Positions 43,711-52,752 are shown, counted from the first letter of the stretch. The stretch: 64,000 nucleotides of DNA from Desulfarculales bacterium UBA696 (GCA_002298995.1 DBMO01000001.1:5791-69790), one strand, 5' to 3'. Numbers and translations are program-made. Notes: generated by a model from the letters alone, not told the origin.

Positions 43711-44145
43711 TTATTCCATGTCAGGCGGAGGGCCGCCCGGGGCAATAAGCATGGTCTTCAATTCCTCGGGCTCGATAGTCCACTGGTATCCCAGCCTGGC
43801 AGCGGCGTTAAATATGAGGGGGCTCCGCACATGGAACCGCATGGCCCCTTTTTCCCTGTTAAACGAGACGATGGTCAAAACCAGAAGGTCGGCCTTATTC
43901 TCCAGCTTTACCAAAGAGATTTTTGACTCCGGTATTCTATACTCCAGGCCGATCACATCGGGCGGACAGACCACGAAAGCCACAGTTGGCTCTTCGACCG
44001 ACTGCAGCCACTGGAAAGGGCCGTTCTTGTATTCCAGCAACACATAGCTCTTTAGTTCTTCGAATCCAGGAATTCCCCATGGGAAGGCGATAAGCTCGCT
44101 TTCATCTATTTCTATCGTACCGAATCGTGTGGTATTCACCTGCAT
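43711..44145 (-). CDS. fliW: Flagellar assembly factor FliW
   Basis: FliW binds flagellin and, when free, antagonises CsrA, coupling flagellin synthesis to secretion. The 144-residue protein shows the usual GIPGFEELKSYVLL and the SLVKLENKADLLVLTIV region. It lies directly downstream of csrA on the same strand (32 bases), the conserved csrA-fliW pair. No other flagellar gene is in the window, so this is the end of a motility locus or an isolated regulatory pair. AGGAGCATCC before the ATG provides the ribosome binding site. Confidence 0.95.
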   Translation of the reverse strand: MQVNTTRFGTIEIDESELIAFPWGIPGFEELKSYVLLEYKNGPFQWLQSVEEPTVAFVVCPPDVIGLEYRIPESKISLVKLENKADLLVLTIVSFNREKGAMRFHVRSPLIFNAAARLGYQWTIEPEELKTMLIAPGGPPPDME

Positions 44146-44176
44146 GGATGCTCCTCGGGGGCTATACCTTTCAGGA

Positions 44177-44434
44177 TCAATCTGGTTCGGAGGAATTCAG
44201 CTCCGGCTCAACGGAGTATTTTTGCAGCATGTTGTCCAGTTCATCCTTGTTTATGGACGCCGCGCCCCTGTTTTCCTCCTGGATTTTCCTGTAAAGCTCT
44301 TGTCTATATATCGGAATATGCGCCGGACTCTTTATTCCGACTTTAACCTTGTTCTGGTCGATTGATGTGATCGTTACTTCTATCTCGTCTCCGATCAGAA
44401 TTGTTTCACCGGCCTTTCTGGTCAGAATCAGCAT
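44177..44434 (-). CDS. csrA: Carbon storage regulator CsrA
   Basis: Small RNA-binding protein that blocks translation of target mRNAs at GGA motifs. MLILTRKAGETILIGDEIEVTI is the invariant N-terminal strand, and the protein continues with VKVGIKSPAHIPIYRQELYRKIQEEN. At 85 residues it has a longer acidic C-terminal tail (SINKDELDNMLQKY) than enteric CsrA (61), as in FliW-linked CsrA, where the extension binds FliW. The order csrA-fliW confirms the call. Confidence 0.97.
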   Translation of the reverse strand: MLILTRKAGETILIGDEIEVTITSIDQNKVKVGIKSPAHIPIYRQELYRKIQEENRGAASINKDELDNMLQKYSVEPELNSSEPD

Positions 44435-44673
44435 GGTTTTGCCTCTCTGCTAATATCGGTGTTTTGAATCCGGCCCTGAAAAGGTTTCGTTATAAAAACT
44501 CGACCAAATTCCGGGGACGAAGCAGGAATTACAGTGTGTTCGGTTAAGATACAACAATTCTTCCACGAGTTCACCTAATTATCGGGAAATGTGTTTTTCT
44601 TTGCCGCTTGAACGCCGGACTGTTATTAATTAGGCTTGAGCGGCGCAGTGCCAACCAATCAGGAAAGTGGAAC

Positions 44674-45903
44674 ATGCCTCCGGAGCGGATTGCAGAATCG
44701 GATTATAAGGTGCTGGGGCTCCGACCCGGCGCCAAACCGGCCGACATAAAGCGCGCCTATCGCACTTTGGCCAAGAAATGGCACCCCGACCGTTTCCACT
44801 CCGAATCGTTTGAGGCACGGGCACTTGCCGAACAAAGATTCCTTGAAATAGATGAGGCATACAGGCGCCTCATAAAGAATTGGGGAAAGGGGACGGGACC
44901 GGCAGGTAAAGCCGGGCCCCGCCAGGGCCGTGAGCGGGCGGCGGCGGGCGCGGAAAAAACCGCTGACGATTCCGGCGCGGAACCTCATGCGGACGGAACG
45001 GCAGCGTCAGGGCGAAAGCGCCGTTTTGGCCGGGCCACGGCGGCTGTGTACCGGAAAATTCAGGCATCCGGCAAGGCAAAGCTCTTCGTTATTGCCCTGT
45101 TTGCCGCGGCTCTTCTGGTGCAAGTCCACGCCTATTTCTGGAGTTCTCCACCCGAGACTGAGTCCGTCGCCCCGCTGGAAAAACCCGCCGCGCAACCCGA
45201 ATCGGCACCGGGCGCTGCATCTTCGCCGGAAAAACTGCTATCCGAAATCAAACCACCTCCACCCCCACCACTGATGCAATCCGCACCCCAGCCAAATTCT
45301 TTTACCATCGGGTCAAGTTCCGCGGAAGTCCTCCGCATCCAGGGAAAACCTTCAAGAGTCCAGGGGCAGACCTGGTTTTACGGCTTATCCGAAATCCATT
45401 TCAGAAACGGCGTTGTCTGGCGTTTCAACAACTTCGACGGCTCACTCCAGGTGCAGATGCTGCCGGGCAGCCCCGAAAAAACGACACCTCCCCACTTCAC
45501 CGTCGGCTCGACCCAGGATGAAGTTCTGCTCGTTCAGGGCACTCCCACCCGTATCGAACTGGACAAGTGGTTCTACGGATTTTCCGAAGTCCGATTCAAA
45601 GACGGACGTGTTAAGGAATACGATAACTATTTCGGCACACTCAAGGTGCGCCTTCTTCCGTCGCCTCTCGCCGGTTTCAGCCCGCAGAAGTACTTTTTTA
45701 CCATCGGCTCGACCCAGGACGAGGTCATGGCCGTTCAGGGCACTCCCACAACGATTCAGGGCAATTCATGGTCCTACAATTTTTCATACATCTTTTTCCG
45801 CGAAGGCAAAGTGAGTAGCATAAGCGATACGGAGGGCAATCTCCGTTTCATAGCGCCGGAAAACCTTCCGAACGGTTCGGAACGAGGTCCGGCGGACAAC
45901 TAG
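44674..45903 (+). CDS. J-domain membrane protein with three C-terminal repeats
   Basis: A 409-residue protein with an unusual architecture. Residues 10-70 are a J domain (DYKVLGLRPGAKPADIKRAYR, then KKWHPDRFH with the HPD motif), which would stimulate a DnaK ATPase. A charged linker leads to one membrane helix (AKLFVIALFAAALLVQVHAY). After a Pro-rich spacer there are three tandem repeats of about 60 residues, each starting FT(I/V)GS(S/T)xxEVLxVQGxPT and continuing W(F/S)Y(G/N)FSxxxFxxGxV. The repeats resemble BamE/DUF2845-type small domains. ATG 44674 is preceded by AGGAAAGTGG. The J domain and repeats would lie on opposite sides of the membrane. It precedes an acyl-CoA dehydrogenase by 14 bases. 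Confidence 0.85.
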   Translation: MPPERIAESDYKVLGLRPGAKPADIKRAYRTLAKKWHPDRFHSESFEARALAEQRFLEIDEAYRRLIKNWGKGTGPAGKAGPRQGRERAAAGAEKTADDSGAEPHADGTAASGRKRRFGRATAAVYRKIQASGKAKLFVIALFAAALLVQVHAYFWSSPPETESVAPLEKPAAQPESAPGAASSPEKLLSEIKPPPPPPLMQSAPQPNSFTIGSSSAEVLRIQGKPSRVQGQTWFYGLSEIHFRNGVVWRFNNFDGSLQVQMLPGSPEKTTPPHFTVGSTQDEVLLVQGTPTRIELDKWFYGFSEVRFKDGRVKEYDNYFGTLKVRLLPSPLAGFSPQKYFFTIGSTQDEVMAVQGTPTTIQGNSWSYNFSYIFFREGKVSSISDTEGNLRFIAPENLPNGSERGPADN

Positions 45904-45917
45904 GGCAGTGAGGGCTT

Positions 45918-47594
45918 ATGTTCCTTCAAAAGATTTACGCGGGAGAATTCGACCAGGGGCTTTTTCTCGCGTCCGGCCCGTTGCGGGATGAAACCAGGAT
46001 CGCGGGGATAGTTGCCCGTTACCGGGAGATTCTTTTCAGAATTGCTCCGAACCCGATCGAGAACGAAGGGGGAATCCCAAGGGAGCTTTTAATCGATATG
46101 GGGCGGGCGGGCTTTTTCGGACTGAGCATCGATGAAAAATACGGCGGGCTGGGCCTGAACCTGTGGGAGCATCTGAAGGTGGTCGAAGAGATGGTAAAGA
46201 TCGACATCTCGATTGCCATGGTTTTCCTGGCCCACCTCTCGATCGGCGTCAAGGCCATCCAGCTTTTCGGGACCGAGGAGCAGCGGCTAAAATATCTTTC
46301 CGCTGCCGCAACCGGTGAGATGATCTTCTCCTATGCCCTCACCGAGCCACGGATCGGCTCTGACGCCCAGCATATCGAGACGGTCGCCCTGCCGCGGGAC
46401 GGCGGCTCCCACTACATCCTCAACGGCCAAAAAGCCTTCATTACGAATGCGAATTATGCCGGCGGACTCACCACGTTTGCCCAGCTCGATCCAAACCGGC
46501 CCGGCTTGATGGGGGCTTTCATAGTCGAGACCGGCTGGGAGGGGGTAAAAATCGGCCCCGAGATGCCCAAAATGGGGCTCAAGGCGAGTTCAACTGCCGC
46601 CATCCAGTTCAAAAACGTCCGCGTCCCGGCTGAGAACCTGATCGGCAGGCCCGGAGACGGGTTCAAGATCGCCATGTCCGTCCTGAACTACGGCCGCCTC
46701 GGCCTGGGGGCCGCTTCGACCGCAACGATGGAAGCCTCGGCAGCCGATATGCTCAAGCGGGCCTCCACCCGCAAGCAGTTTCAGGTGCCGATCAAAAACT
46801 TTCAACTGATACGGGAAAAAATTGTCCGGGGAAAAGTGAACGCCGCGGTAAGCTCCGCCATTACCGACTTCACGGCAGGCCTCCTTGACCGCGATCCGCT
46901 CATGAATACAGCCATCGAAACCTCCCACTGCAAGCTTTTCGGCACCACCAGAGCCTGGGATGCCGTCTACGATGCCCTTCAGGTGGCCGGCGGATCGGGC
47001 TACCTCAAGACTCTGCCCTTCGAGAAAAGGATGCGGGATTTCCGCGTGGCCACGGTATTCGAGGGGACCACGGAAATTCATTCGGTCTACCCTGCCCTTT
47101 TCGGTATGCGCCGGATCTCGGAAATAGTGAACGTGGCAGGCTCGTTCCGCGCGCGCGCGGCCCGGCTGCTCGGGCTTATGGTTCGAGAAAATAAGTGGCC
47201 CGCGCGATTTGACAACCGTGTGATGCAAAAAGCGCTGGGCGAGGCCAAGTCCTGCGCCACCTCCCTGCGCAGGCTTCTTTCCCTGGCAATTCTGATTTAC
47301 GGAAAAAAAATAGCCCGCGGCGAGATCGCCGACCGGGAATTCCTGCTCCGGCGCATAACAACCATCAGCATGTACTTGTTCGGCATCCTGGCCCTTCTCT
47401 CCCGCATGTCCGGCAAGGAAAGGTCCGGCCGCTTAAGCACCGAAGAACTCAACATCCTTGAATACTTCACCGAAGAAGCCCGCCAGGCCCGAAAACAAAA
47501 CAGCCGAGTATGGGATTCAAAAAAAGAGCGGCTGGGGACGGCTATATTTACAGGGCTGGAAAGAGAAGGCTCCACGGACAGGCAGGCGGATTAA
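45918..47594 (+). CDS. Acyl-CoA dehydrogenase
   Basis: FAD-dependent alpha,beta-oxidation of an acyl-CoA, 558 residues. YALTEPRIGSDAQHIET (FAD and substrate binding) and the QVAGGSGYLK and ATVFEGTTEIHSVYPALFGM segments, with the catalytic Glu, identify it. A C-terminal extension of about 150 residues past the normal core resembles long-form bacterial enzymes (FadE group). Substrate chain length cannot be read from the sequence. It is 14 bases after the J-domain gene, probably one transcript. Fatty acid oxidation fits a syntrophic lifestyle. Confidence 0.93.
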   Translation: MFLQKIYAGEFDQGLFLASGPLRDETRIAGIVARYREILFRIAPNPIENEGGIPRELLIDMGRAGFFGLSIDEKYGGLGLNLWEHLKVVEEMVKIDISIAMVFLAHLSIGVKAIQLFGTEEQRLKYLSAAATGEMIFSYALTEPRIGSDAQHIETVALPRDGGSHYILNGQKAFITNANYAGGLTTFAQLDPNRPGLMGAFIVETGWEGVKIGPEMPKMGLKASSTAAIQFKNVRVPAENLIGRPGDGFKIAMSVLNYGRLGLGAASTATMEASAADMLKRASTRKQFQVPIKNFQLIREKIVRGKVNAAVSSAITDFTAGLLDRDPLMNTAIETSHCKLFGTTRAWDAVYDALQVAGGSGYLKTLPFEKRMRDFRVATVFEGTTEIHSVYPALFGMRRISEIVNVAGSFRARAARLLGLMVRENKWPARFDNRVMQKALGEAKSCATSLRRLLSLAILIYGKKIARGEIADREFLLRRITTISMYLFGILALLSRMSGKERSGRLSTEELNILEYFTEEARQARKQNSRVWDSKKERLGTAIFTGLEREGSTDRQAD

Positions 47595-47667
47595 GGAATG
47601 GTTTTTGCCGGCGAAAATGAACGAGCCAACCGTCGTCATCCTGGAGCTAACGGCTGATTACCTTTGC

Positions 47668-48540
47668 TCACGGTCCGGAGACTTTAAGCAGTTTTTCAAA
47701 ACTCTCGTCCTTTTCTCTCCACAGTTTATCCAGCCAATTATCGAAATGACGGCGGAAGTCCCGGTCTTTGATGTAATCCCCCACAAGTTCATTAGTTACC
47801 GGCAATTGCCTTACCTGCACCTTGATTTTGATCGACCGGCAACACAGGAAATCCCAAATCTGCCTGACGCCTTCCGGATATACAATTGTAACGTCCAGTA
47901 TGGAGTGAATTTGTTCGCCAAGGCTTCCAAGAACTAAAGCTATGCCCACGGACTTGGGTTTCAGCAGGTGCTTGTAGGGTGAATCCTGCTCTTGGTGTTT
48001 CTTGCTGGTGAACCGTGTCCCTTCCACGAAGTTCATTATGGATACGGGCGCGGATTTGAATTTCTCACATGCGTTGCGTGTCGTCTCCAGGTCTTTGCGA
48101 ACCGAAGTGGAGCGCCGCAGGAAGGGGAATTCCAGGACCCACCAGGCAATTCCCAGGATCGGCACCCAGATCAGTTCTCTTTTCAAAAAGAACTTCAGCA
48201 TCGGCGCTTTGCGATGGAAGGCTTTCTGCAAAACCACGATGTCGACCCATGACTGATGATTGGCAATCACCAGGTACCAGTTTTCCGCTTTTAGCCCATC
48301 GGCGCCCTGGATATCCCAGACTACGGTTTTTGTAAGCTCCAGGCCCAGATTATAACAGCCAACCCATGCCCGGGATATCGCCTGCATGACTCTGTCGCAA
48401 AGAAGCCTCCAGGATTGAATCGGAACAGCGGCCTTCAAAAGAGCCGTCAGGCACAGCAGGAGCGTCCAAAAAGTCGTACTGATCGTCAACACAAGCAAAG
48501 AGAAAGAGCCGCGAACCGCTTCCGGCATAAAATTCGGCAT
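47668..48540 (-). CDS. PlsC-family 1-acylglycerol-3-phosphate acyltransferase-like protein
   Basis: A 290-residue membrane acyltransferase. The catalytic box NHQSWVD (NHx4D) is at about residue 98-104 and the second box FVEGTRFT follows. A hydrophobic N-terminus (SLLVLTISTTFWTLLLCLTALL) gives a membrane anchor. The pattern matches the YihG-like subgroup, which has a long C-terminal part, rather than short PlsC. The start at ATG 48540 has AAAGG upstream; a TTG six codons earlier is less likely. Confidence 0.9.
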   Translation of the reverse strand: MPNFMPEAVRGSFSLLVLTISTTFWTLLLCLTALLKAAVPIQSWRLLCDRVMQAISRAWVGCYNLGLELTKTVVWDIQGADGLKAENWYLVIANHQSWVDIVVLQKAFHRKAPMLKFFLKRELIWVPILGIAWWVLEFPFLRRSTSVRKDLETTRNACEKFKSAPVSIMNFVEGTRFTSKKHQEQDSPYKHLLKPKSVGIALVLGSLGEQIHSILDVTIVYPEGVRQIWDFLCCRSIKIKVQVRQLPVTNELVGDYIKDRDFRRHFDNWLDKLWREKDESFEKLLKVSGP

Positions 48541-48861
48541 GGTACCAGGACCTTTCAAGTTCGTAACCGAACGATAAACATGGGACGTCGAAGTGTTGAC
48601 AGTTGCACGGCGGGTCTTCCCCCGACCCTCTAAACACCTTCGACGGGCAGGTTTTTAAGCCATAACAACGCCAGGGGCAAGAAAAACATGCAGGACCGGT
48701 AAGTACGGGATGTGGAAGGTCCCGCGGCGGATCGCGGTCGGCATGGGTCCAAATGCTTTGAAAGCACCTCAAAACAGCGATATTGCGAACCGGATTCGCT
48801 TGTTGTAAAGTCTTCTCCCGGTGACACAAAGGTTATCAGGTTTGGTGGAGCAGGGATTCTC

Positions 48862-49680
48862 ATGCTTACCCTTTATCCGGATAGGCGAAAACATAAGCGG
48901 TCGAGCACGGCCGGAAACTTTCAAAGGTTTCTTCCGGCCTACCGTCGATTTCTCTTGGCCGGAGTTATCGCCCTGCTCCTGGTGCTACTCCCGTGGCATG
49001 TCAATTACGCTCTCCATTTTTCTGATGCAAAGTTCGGGACGTCTTCGGTCCATCAAGAAAACCTGCGTAAACGAGCTATCAAAGACAATGACGCATTCTC
49101 GAATGTTCTGGTCCGCTTGCGATCCTTCCGGCATGCAATCAGAAATACGCGTTATCTAACCATCATAGATTACAGTAAACCGTCCAATGTGAAAAGAATG
49201 TACCTGATAGACATGAGGACGGGCAGAGTAGAAAAGTTCCTCGTCTCGCACGGCAAGAAGTCTGGCTGGGCGTATGCGACCGCTTTTTCAAACCGGCCCG
49301 AATCCTTCCGGAGCTGCCGTGGATTCTTTGTCACGGGCCAAAAATATTCCGGAAAGCACGGAACCGCGCTCCAGCTGTACGGGCTTGAAAAAGGGGTCAA
49401 CGACAACGCGCTAAGGCGCGGAATCGTGATGCATGGGGCGGACTACGTCAGCATGCGCTCAGTGATGCTTAACGGGGGCAGACTGGGGCGAAGCCTGGGG
49501 TGTCCGGCAATCCCGGCTGAAGTGGCGGAATCGGTGATCAACCGGATAAAGGGCGGCAGCCTGATCTATATCTACGCGGGCGGCAAGGGCTGCCCCCCTG
49601 AGAGCTTGGCTAGCGTTGAAGCACGGAAATTGGGATCGCGGAAATTGATATCGTCGCAACGATCGGCTAAGGCCAGATGA
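48862..49680 (+). CDS. Murein L,D-transpeptidase catalytic-domain protein
   Basis: A 272-residue membrane-anchored protein of the YkuD-like 'murein L,D-transpeptidase catalytic domain' group. An N-terminal helix (FLLAGVIALLLVLLPWHV) anchors it. The catalytic-type motif is VMHGADYVSM, then LGRSLGCPAIP (S-x-GCP with the nucleophilic Cys). Such proteins may act as L,D-transpeptidases in peptidoglycan, although this branch has not been shown active. I start at ATG 48862, with GGAGCAGGG 7-15 bases upstream, since the preceding 50 codons are unlike protein. Confidence 0.85.
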   Translation: MLTLYPDRRKHKRSSTAGNFQRFLPAYRRFLLAGVIALLLVLLPWHVNYALHFSDAKFGTSSVHQENLRKRAIKDNDAFSNVLVRLRSFRHAIRNTRYLTIIDYSKPSNVKRMYLIDMRTGRVEKFLVSHGKKSGWAYATAFSNRPESFRSCRGFFVTGQKYSGKHGTALQLYGLEKGVNDNALRRGIVMHGADYVSMRSVMLNGGRLGRSLGCPAIPAEVAESVINRIKGGSLIYIYAGGKGCPPESLASVEARKLGSRKLISSQRSAKAR

Positions 49681-49752
49681 GGTTGAGAGTATCCCGCCCC
49701 GAGGCATTCTGCCGTAACCGGGGCAACGATTGTCACTCAACGGGGTTTGACC

Positions 49753-50166
49753 CTAAAAGAACGTGACAAGGAAGTAGTAAGCCCCCGCGCTTGCCATCAT
49801 AGCCACTGCCAGAAGGGCGATCGCCGGGCCAAGCGCCAGGACTTTTCCGAAAAACTTAGTGTAAATCCTTATGAAGGAAACCTTGAGAGCAAGGATGAGT
49901 ATCACCGAAAGAGCGATTAAAGAATGGATTGTGACACGAGCTGAAAGTTCCTCTTTAGAAATGGCTATGTAGCGCAGGCAAAAGAAAGCAACGAAAAAGA
50001 ATAAAAGGACGAAGAGTCGACCATTTATCCTGTGTATTTTTTTGAGTTTGGCAGGATCAAATTTTACCTGGGACCTCCCAAATACTTCGAGCATGAGGAG
50101 CATGTTAAAAATGGCCATAAGGGCCATTACCACTGATATGACGGATTTTAGCAGCAGAATGGACAT
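49753..50166 (-). CDS. Four-helix membrane protein following the cupredoxin
   Basis: A 137-residue protein with about four hydrophobic segments (SVISVVMALMAIFNMLLML; GRLFVLLFFFVAFFCLRYIAI; IHSLIALSVILILALKVSFI; ALGPAIALLAVAMMASAGAYYF). One conserved-looking HRINGR region joins helices 1 and 2, giving histidine positions that could bind haem as in small cytochrome b561-like proteins, but this is unproven. I choose ATG 50166, although no strong Shine-Dalgarno precedes it. Same strand and 117 bases from the CuA cupredoxin, so it may be the membrane partner in that group. Confidence 0.65.
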   Translation of the reverse strand: MSILLLKSVISVVMALMAIFNMLLMLEVFGRSQVKFDPAKLKKIHRINGRLFVLLFFFVAFFCLRYIAISKEELSARVTIHSLIALSVILILALKVSFIRIYTKFFGKVLALGPAIALLAVAMMASAGAYYFLVTFF

Positions 50167-50283
50167 CTGGGATTCATCCACCGAAGATGTCAATGGAAAC
50201 AGCAACCGCCCACGGGTTCGAGTGGTTTCGATGCGAGGGCGCCAAATCCCTCGCACCGGTTCACCAGCCCCAACTTTCGTGGG

Positions 50284-50652
50284 CTATTCCGTTACGACGA
50301 TCGTTCCCCTCATCTTGTCATGGCCGGTCCCGCAAAAGTTATCACAGTGAAATTCAAACGTGCCGGCCTTCTGAGGCGTAAATTCAACGGTGTTCGTTTT
50401 TCCAGGATTGATATCGCTTCGAATCCCCAGTCCCGGGCAGTCAAAACCATGTAGCCTGTCTAAAGAGGTGAATTCGAGCACCACCGGAACGCCCTTTTTA
50501 ACGGTGATTGTGCTGGGTGAATATTCAAACTTCTTTGCCGTCACCTTGATCACCTGCTTTTCCTGCGCCACGGAAAAAGAACCGATAAATATCACCACCA
50601 GCACGATCGCGGCCAACCGCACCGCAAACACAGCTCTTCTTTTCAGTCTCAT
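50284..50652 (-). CDS. CuA-type cupredoxin domain protein
   Basis: A 122-residue exported cupredoxin. Residues 12-29 are a hydrophobic signal (LAAIVLVVIFIGSFSVA), then a beta-sandwich with TITVKKGVPVVLEFTSLDRLHGF. The ligand set is H68, C103, C107, H111 and M114, arranged C-x3-C-x3-H-x2-M, the binuclear CuA pattern of cytochrome oxidase subunit II and nitrous oxide reductase, though the usual central Glu is Asn here. It is not attached to an oxidase domain. The stop and start codons overlap the upstream metallophosphoesterase by ATGA, so the two are translated together. Confidence 0.88.
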   Translation of the reverse strand: MRLKRRAVFAVRLAAIVLVVIFIGSFSVAQEKQVIKVTAKKFEYSPSTITVKKGVPVVLEFTSLDRLHGFDCPGLGIRSDINPGKTNTVEFTPQKAGTFEFHCDNFCGTGHDKMRGTIVVTE

Positions 50653-51548
50653 TTCATTACCTCCCCGTTTACTGAGTATTCCGTCAGATCATATTTTACA
50701 GGCTTCACATGAGCATCCAACGTCCGAAACCCGAGGCCCCGATAGGGCGCCGCGGGGTCCCATGGGACCGGCGCTTTTACAGGGACCGAACCGGGAGCGG
50801 GAAGCGGATACATCGACCCTTTGCAGGCATGGTGGGCGATATGTCCGGTCATATGATGATGCTCCTGATGAATATGGCCGTACAACGCCACGACATTCTC
50901 ATACGGCATCAGCAGCTTAAGGGCCTCTGAACCATCTCGTGTATACCACTCCCATCCGGGTACCAGGTCGAAGAGCGGGCGATGGGTGAAAACGACTATC
51001 GGCGCCGCCTTGTCGAGCTTTTTCAAATCGGCCGCAAGCCACTCCAGTTGAGCCTCTCCAAGGACCGTCCTGGGGTCGGATACGTTGTCGAGGACAATAA
51101 AATGCACGCCCTTGTGATCGAAAACGTAGTGCATTTCCGGACCGAGTAATTCCTTGTAGGCTTCTCCCTCGTCCAGTGAAGCATCATGCTCGCCGGGCAT
51201 CAATCTGACATCCTTTATTTTGAGTTCCGCGATGACCTTGCGAAACTCGGTCAAGCGTTTGCGCCGCTCCTGATCATCGTCAGTAACGTGCGTCAGATCG
51301 CCGCTGAACATGATGAAATCCGGTGGACTTTTGAGAGTGTTGATCGACGCAATCTCCTCTTTTAAAGTACCCGCAAAATCCGGGTTGATCTGCGGATTGC
51401 TAAAACCCCAGTGGGTATCCGATATCTGTAAGAAGACGAAATCGTCGCCCGCTGCAATGACCGAATTCTTCCAAAGGCCGGAGGCGAGCAGGGCACCGCC
51501 GATTCCGGCAACTTTCAAAAAATGTCGCCGGCCAATATCAAGTTTCAT
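50649..51548 (-). CDS. Tat-exported metallophosphoesterase
   Basis: Calcineurin-like phosphoesterase of 299 residues. The N-terminus has a twin-arginine signal (RRHFLKVAGIGGALLASG). Metal motifs are ISDTHWG, SGDLTH, PGEHDA (in place of GNHE/D), VVFTHRPL and YGHIHQEHHH. The start at ATG 51548 has AAAGGAG 5-7 bases upstream. Folding before export via Tat fits a metal-loaded periplasmic enzyme. Its own stop overlaps the start of the CuA cupredoxin, so the proteins may act in one periplasmic process; the phosphate substrate is unknown. Confidence 0.9.
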   Translation of the reverse strand: MKLDIGRRHFLKVAGIGGALLASGLWKNSVIAAGDDFVFLQISDTHWGFSNPQINPDFAGTLKEEIASINTLKSPPDFIMFSGDLTHVTDDDQERRKRLTEFRKVIAELKIKDVRLMPGEHDASLDEGEAYKELLGPEMHYVFDHKGVHFIVLDNVSDPRTVLGEAQLEWLAADLKKLDKAAPIVVFTHRPLFDLVPGWEWYTRDGSEALKLLMPYENVVALYGHIHQEHHHMTGHIAHHACKGSMYPLPAPGSVPVKAPVPWDPAAPYRGLGFRTLDAHVKPVKYDLTEYSVNGEVMK

Positions 51549-51876
51549 CGGGTTCTCCTTTGCAGGCATGGAAGTATTGGAAATGACAGGGTGACGCGGG
51601 AGACGTTACAAGAGCGGCTCTGCATCTTAGGACCTCCTCTCAGGTCCGCGATCTCATGAGGCAAAATTGCGTTGTTTGCGGCATGCGAAAAGCACACGGG
51701 CTATTCGCATGCGAACCCAAGGCGGGATTTCGCACTGCGGGTCATGCGGTATTTAAGTCGAAGTATCCACCATGTCAACGCGCGGGAGTCAAAGCAGATC
51801 AATCCCCGGGACTTGCCATGATCGAAAGAAATACGCTCTGCATGATCCGGTAAATAAATGATACGGCCAAGCGCCA
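51549..51876. other. Intergenic region before the FkbM gene
   Basis: About 330 bases without a gene. It holds a 9-bp inverted repeat, GCATGCGAA (51681-51689) and TTCGCATGC (51704-51712), whose spacing and symmetry would suit a regulator site or a small hairpin. No strong promoter consensus stands out. Confidence 0.45.
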
Positions 51877-52752
51877 TTGGCGTCCGGGCGGAAAGGGATT
51901 TCCAGATCGGAGTTGACGGATTTTTGTAAAGGAGATAATGAGCAGTTTGGGGAAAATGCCCCAATCAAAAAGTCCCTCATTATTGACCCCAAAACTCACG
52001 GAAACAATTTGCGTTATTTTAATCTCTTTAAGAATCTGTCCAATTGGTGGCTCTACCTTGCGGTGAAGTTCGGCCTTACTGCTGTTGATCCTCTTGTATT
52101 CAGGACTCGACGAGGTATTTTGATCGAGGCGCCGCGCATGCTCATGGTGGAGTTTAAGGAGATCTTCATGTCCGAGAGCTACTTGCGTGGCATGAAGCTT
52201 GATCTTGGGAAAAATCCCGTGGTTATCGATATTGGCGCCAATATCGGATTTTTTACCCTCTTTATACTTACTCGGCTGCATGGTTCGAGGGTCTTTTCCT
52301 ATGAACCGATGCCATCCAATTTTCGTCAATTGAAGCGAAATCTTCAGATGAATCCCGGCCTTCCCGTTACCTGTATCCAAAAAGCCGTGACTGGGCGCTC
52401 GGGGGACATAACCCTGCATTTCGATTCCAGCTGCAAATATACCACCGCCGCCACAATTCATGAAGTTGAGGGAAAAAATCCCGAAACGATCACGGTCGAA
52501 GGTGTTTCACTATCGGACGTGTTTAGGGAAAACAACCTGGAGCGGTGCGATCTTTTGAAGATGGACTGTGAGGGCGCGGAACTTGAAATCCTTTACAACT
52601 GCCCGCAGGAGATCATGGATCGAATCGGGAACATCGTAATGGAGGTCCACGGCGGACCGGAAGACTATCGTAATATTGAGGAGTACCTGAGAAGAATGGG
52701 CTTTGCCACTCAACGCCGCCCGGTCGGGATGCTCAGGGCATGGCGCAACTAA
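51877..52752 (+). CDS. FkbM-family methyltransferase, start unclear
   Basis: SAM-dependent O-methyltransferase of the FkbM group, about 290 residues. Motif I is VVIDIGANIGFFTLF, with FSYEPMPSNFRQLKRNL and the later LLKMDCEGAELEIL and IVMEVHGG. Substrates are often sugars or polyketides. The first in-frame start is a TTG at 51877 without a binding site. An excellent AAAGGAGATA-ATG at 51928-51940 lies one base out of frame and would read MSSLGKMPQSK before needing a -1 shift at the A5 run (51967-51971). The gene may carry an indel or use a frameshift. The neighbourhood has no glycan genes. Confidence 0.82.
   Translation: MASGRKGISRSELTDFCKGDNEQFGENAPIKKSLIIDPKTHGNNLRYFNLFKNLSNWWLYLAVKFGLTAVDPLVFRTRRGILIEAPRMLMVEFKEIFMSESYLRGMKLDLGKNPVVIDIGANIGFFTLFILTRLHGSRVFSYEPMPSNFRQLKRNLQMNPGLPVTCIQKAVTGRSGDITLHFDSSCKYTTAATIHEVEGKNPETITVEGVSLSDVFRENNLERCDLLKMDCEGAELEILYNCPQEIMDRIGNIVMEVHGGPEDYRNIEEYLRRMGFATQRRPVGMLRAWRN

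Noticed and set aside
43350..43745. 131-codon reverse frame overlapping the end of fliW
   Set aside because: It overlaps fliW and consists largely of repeat-derived sequence.
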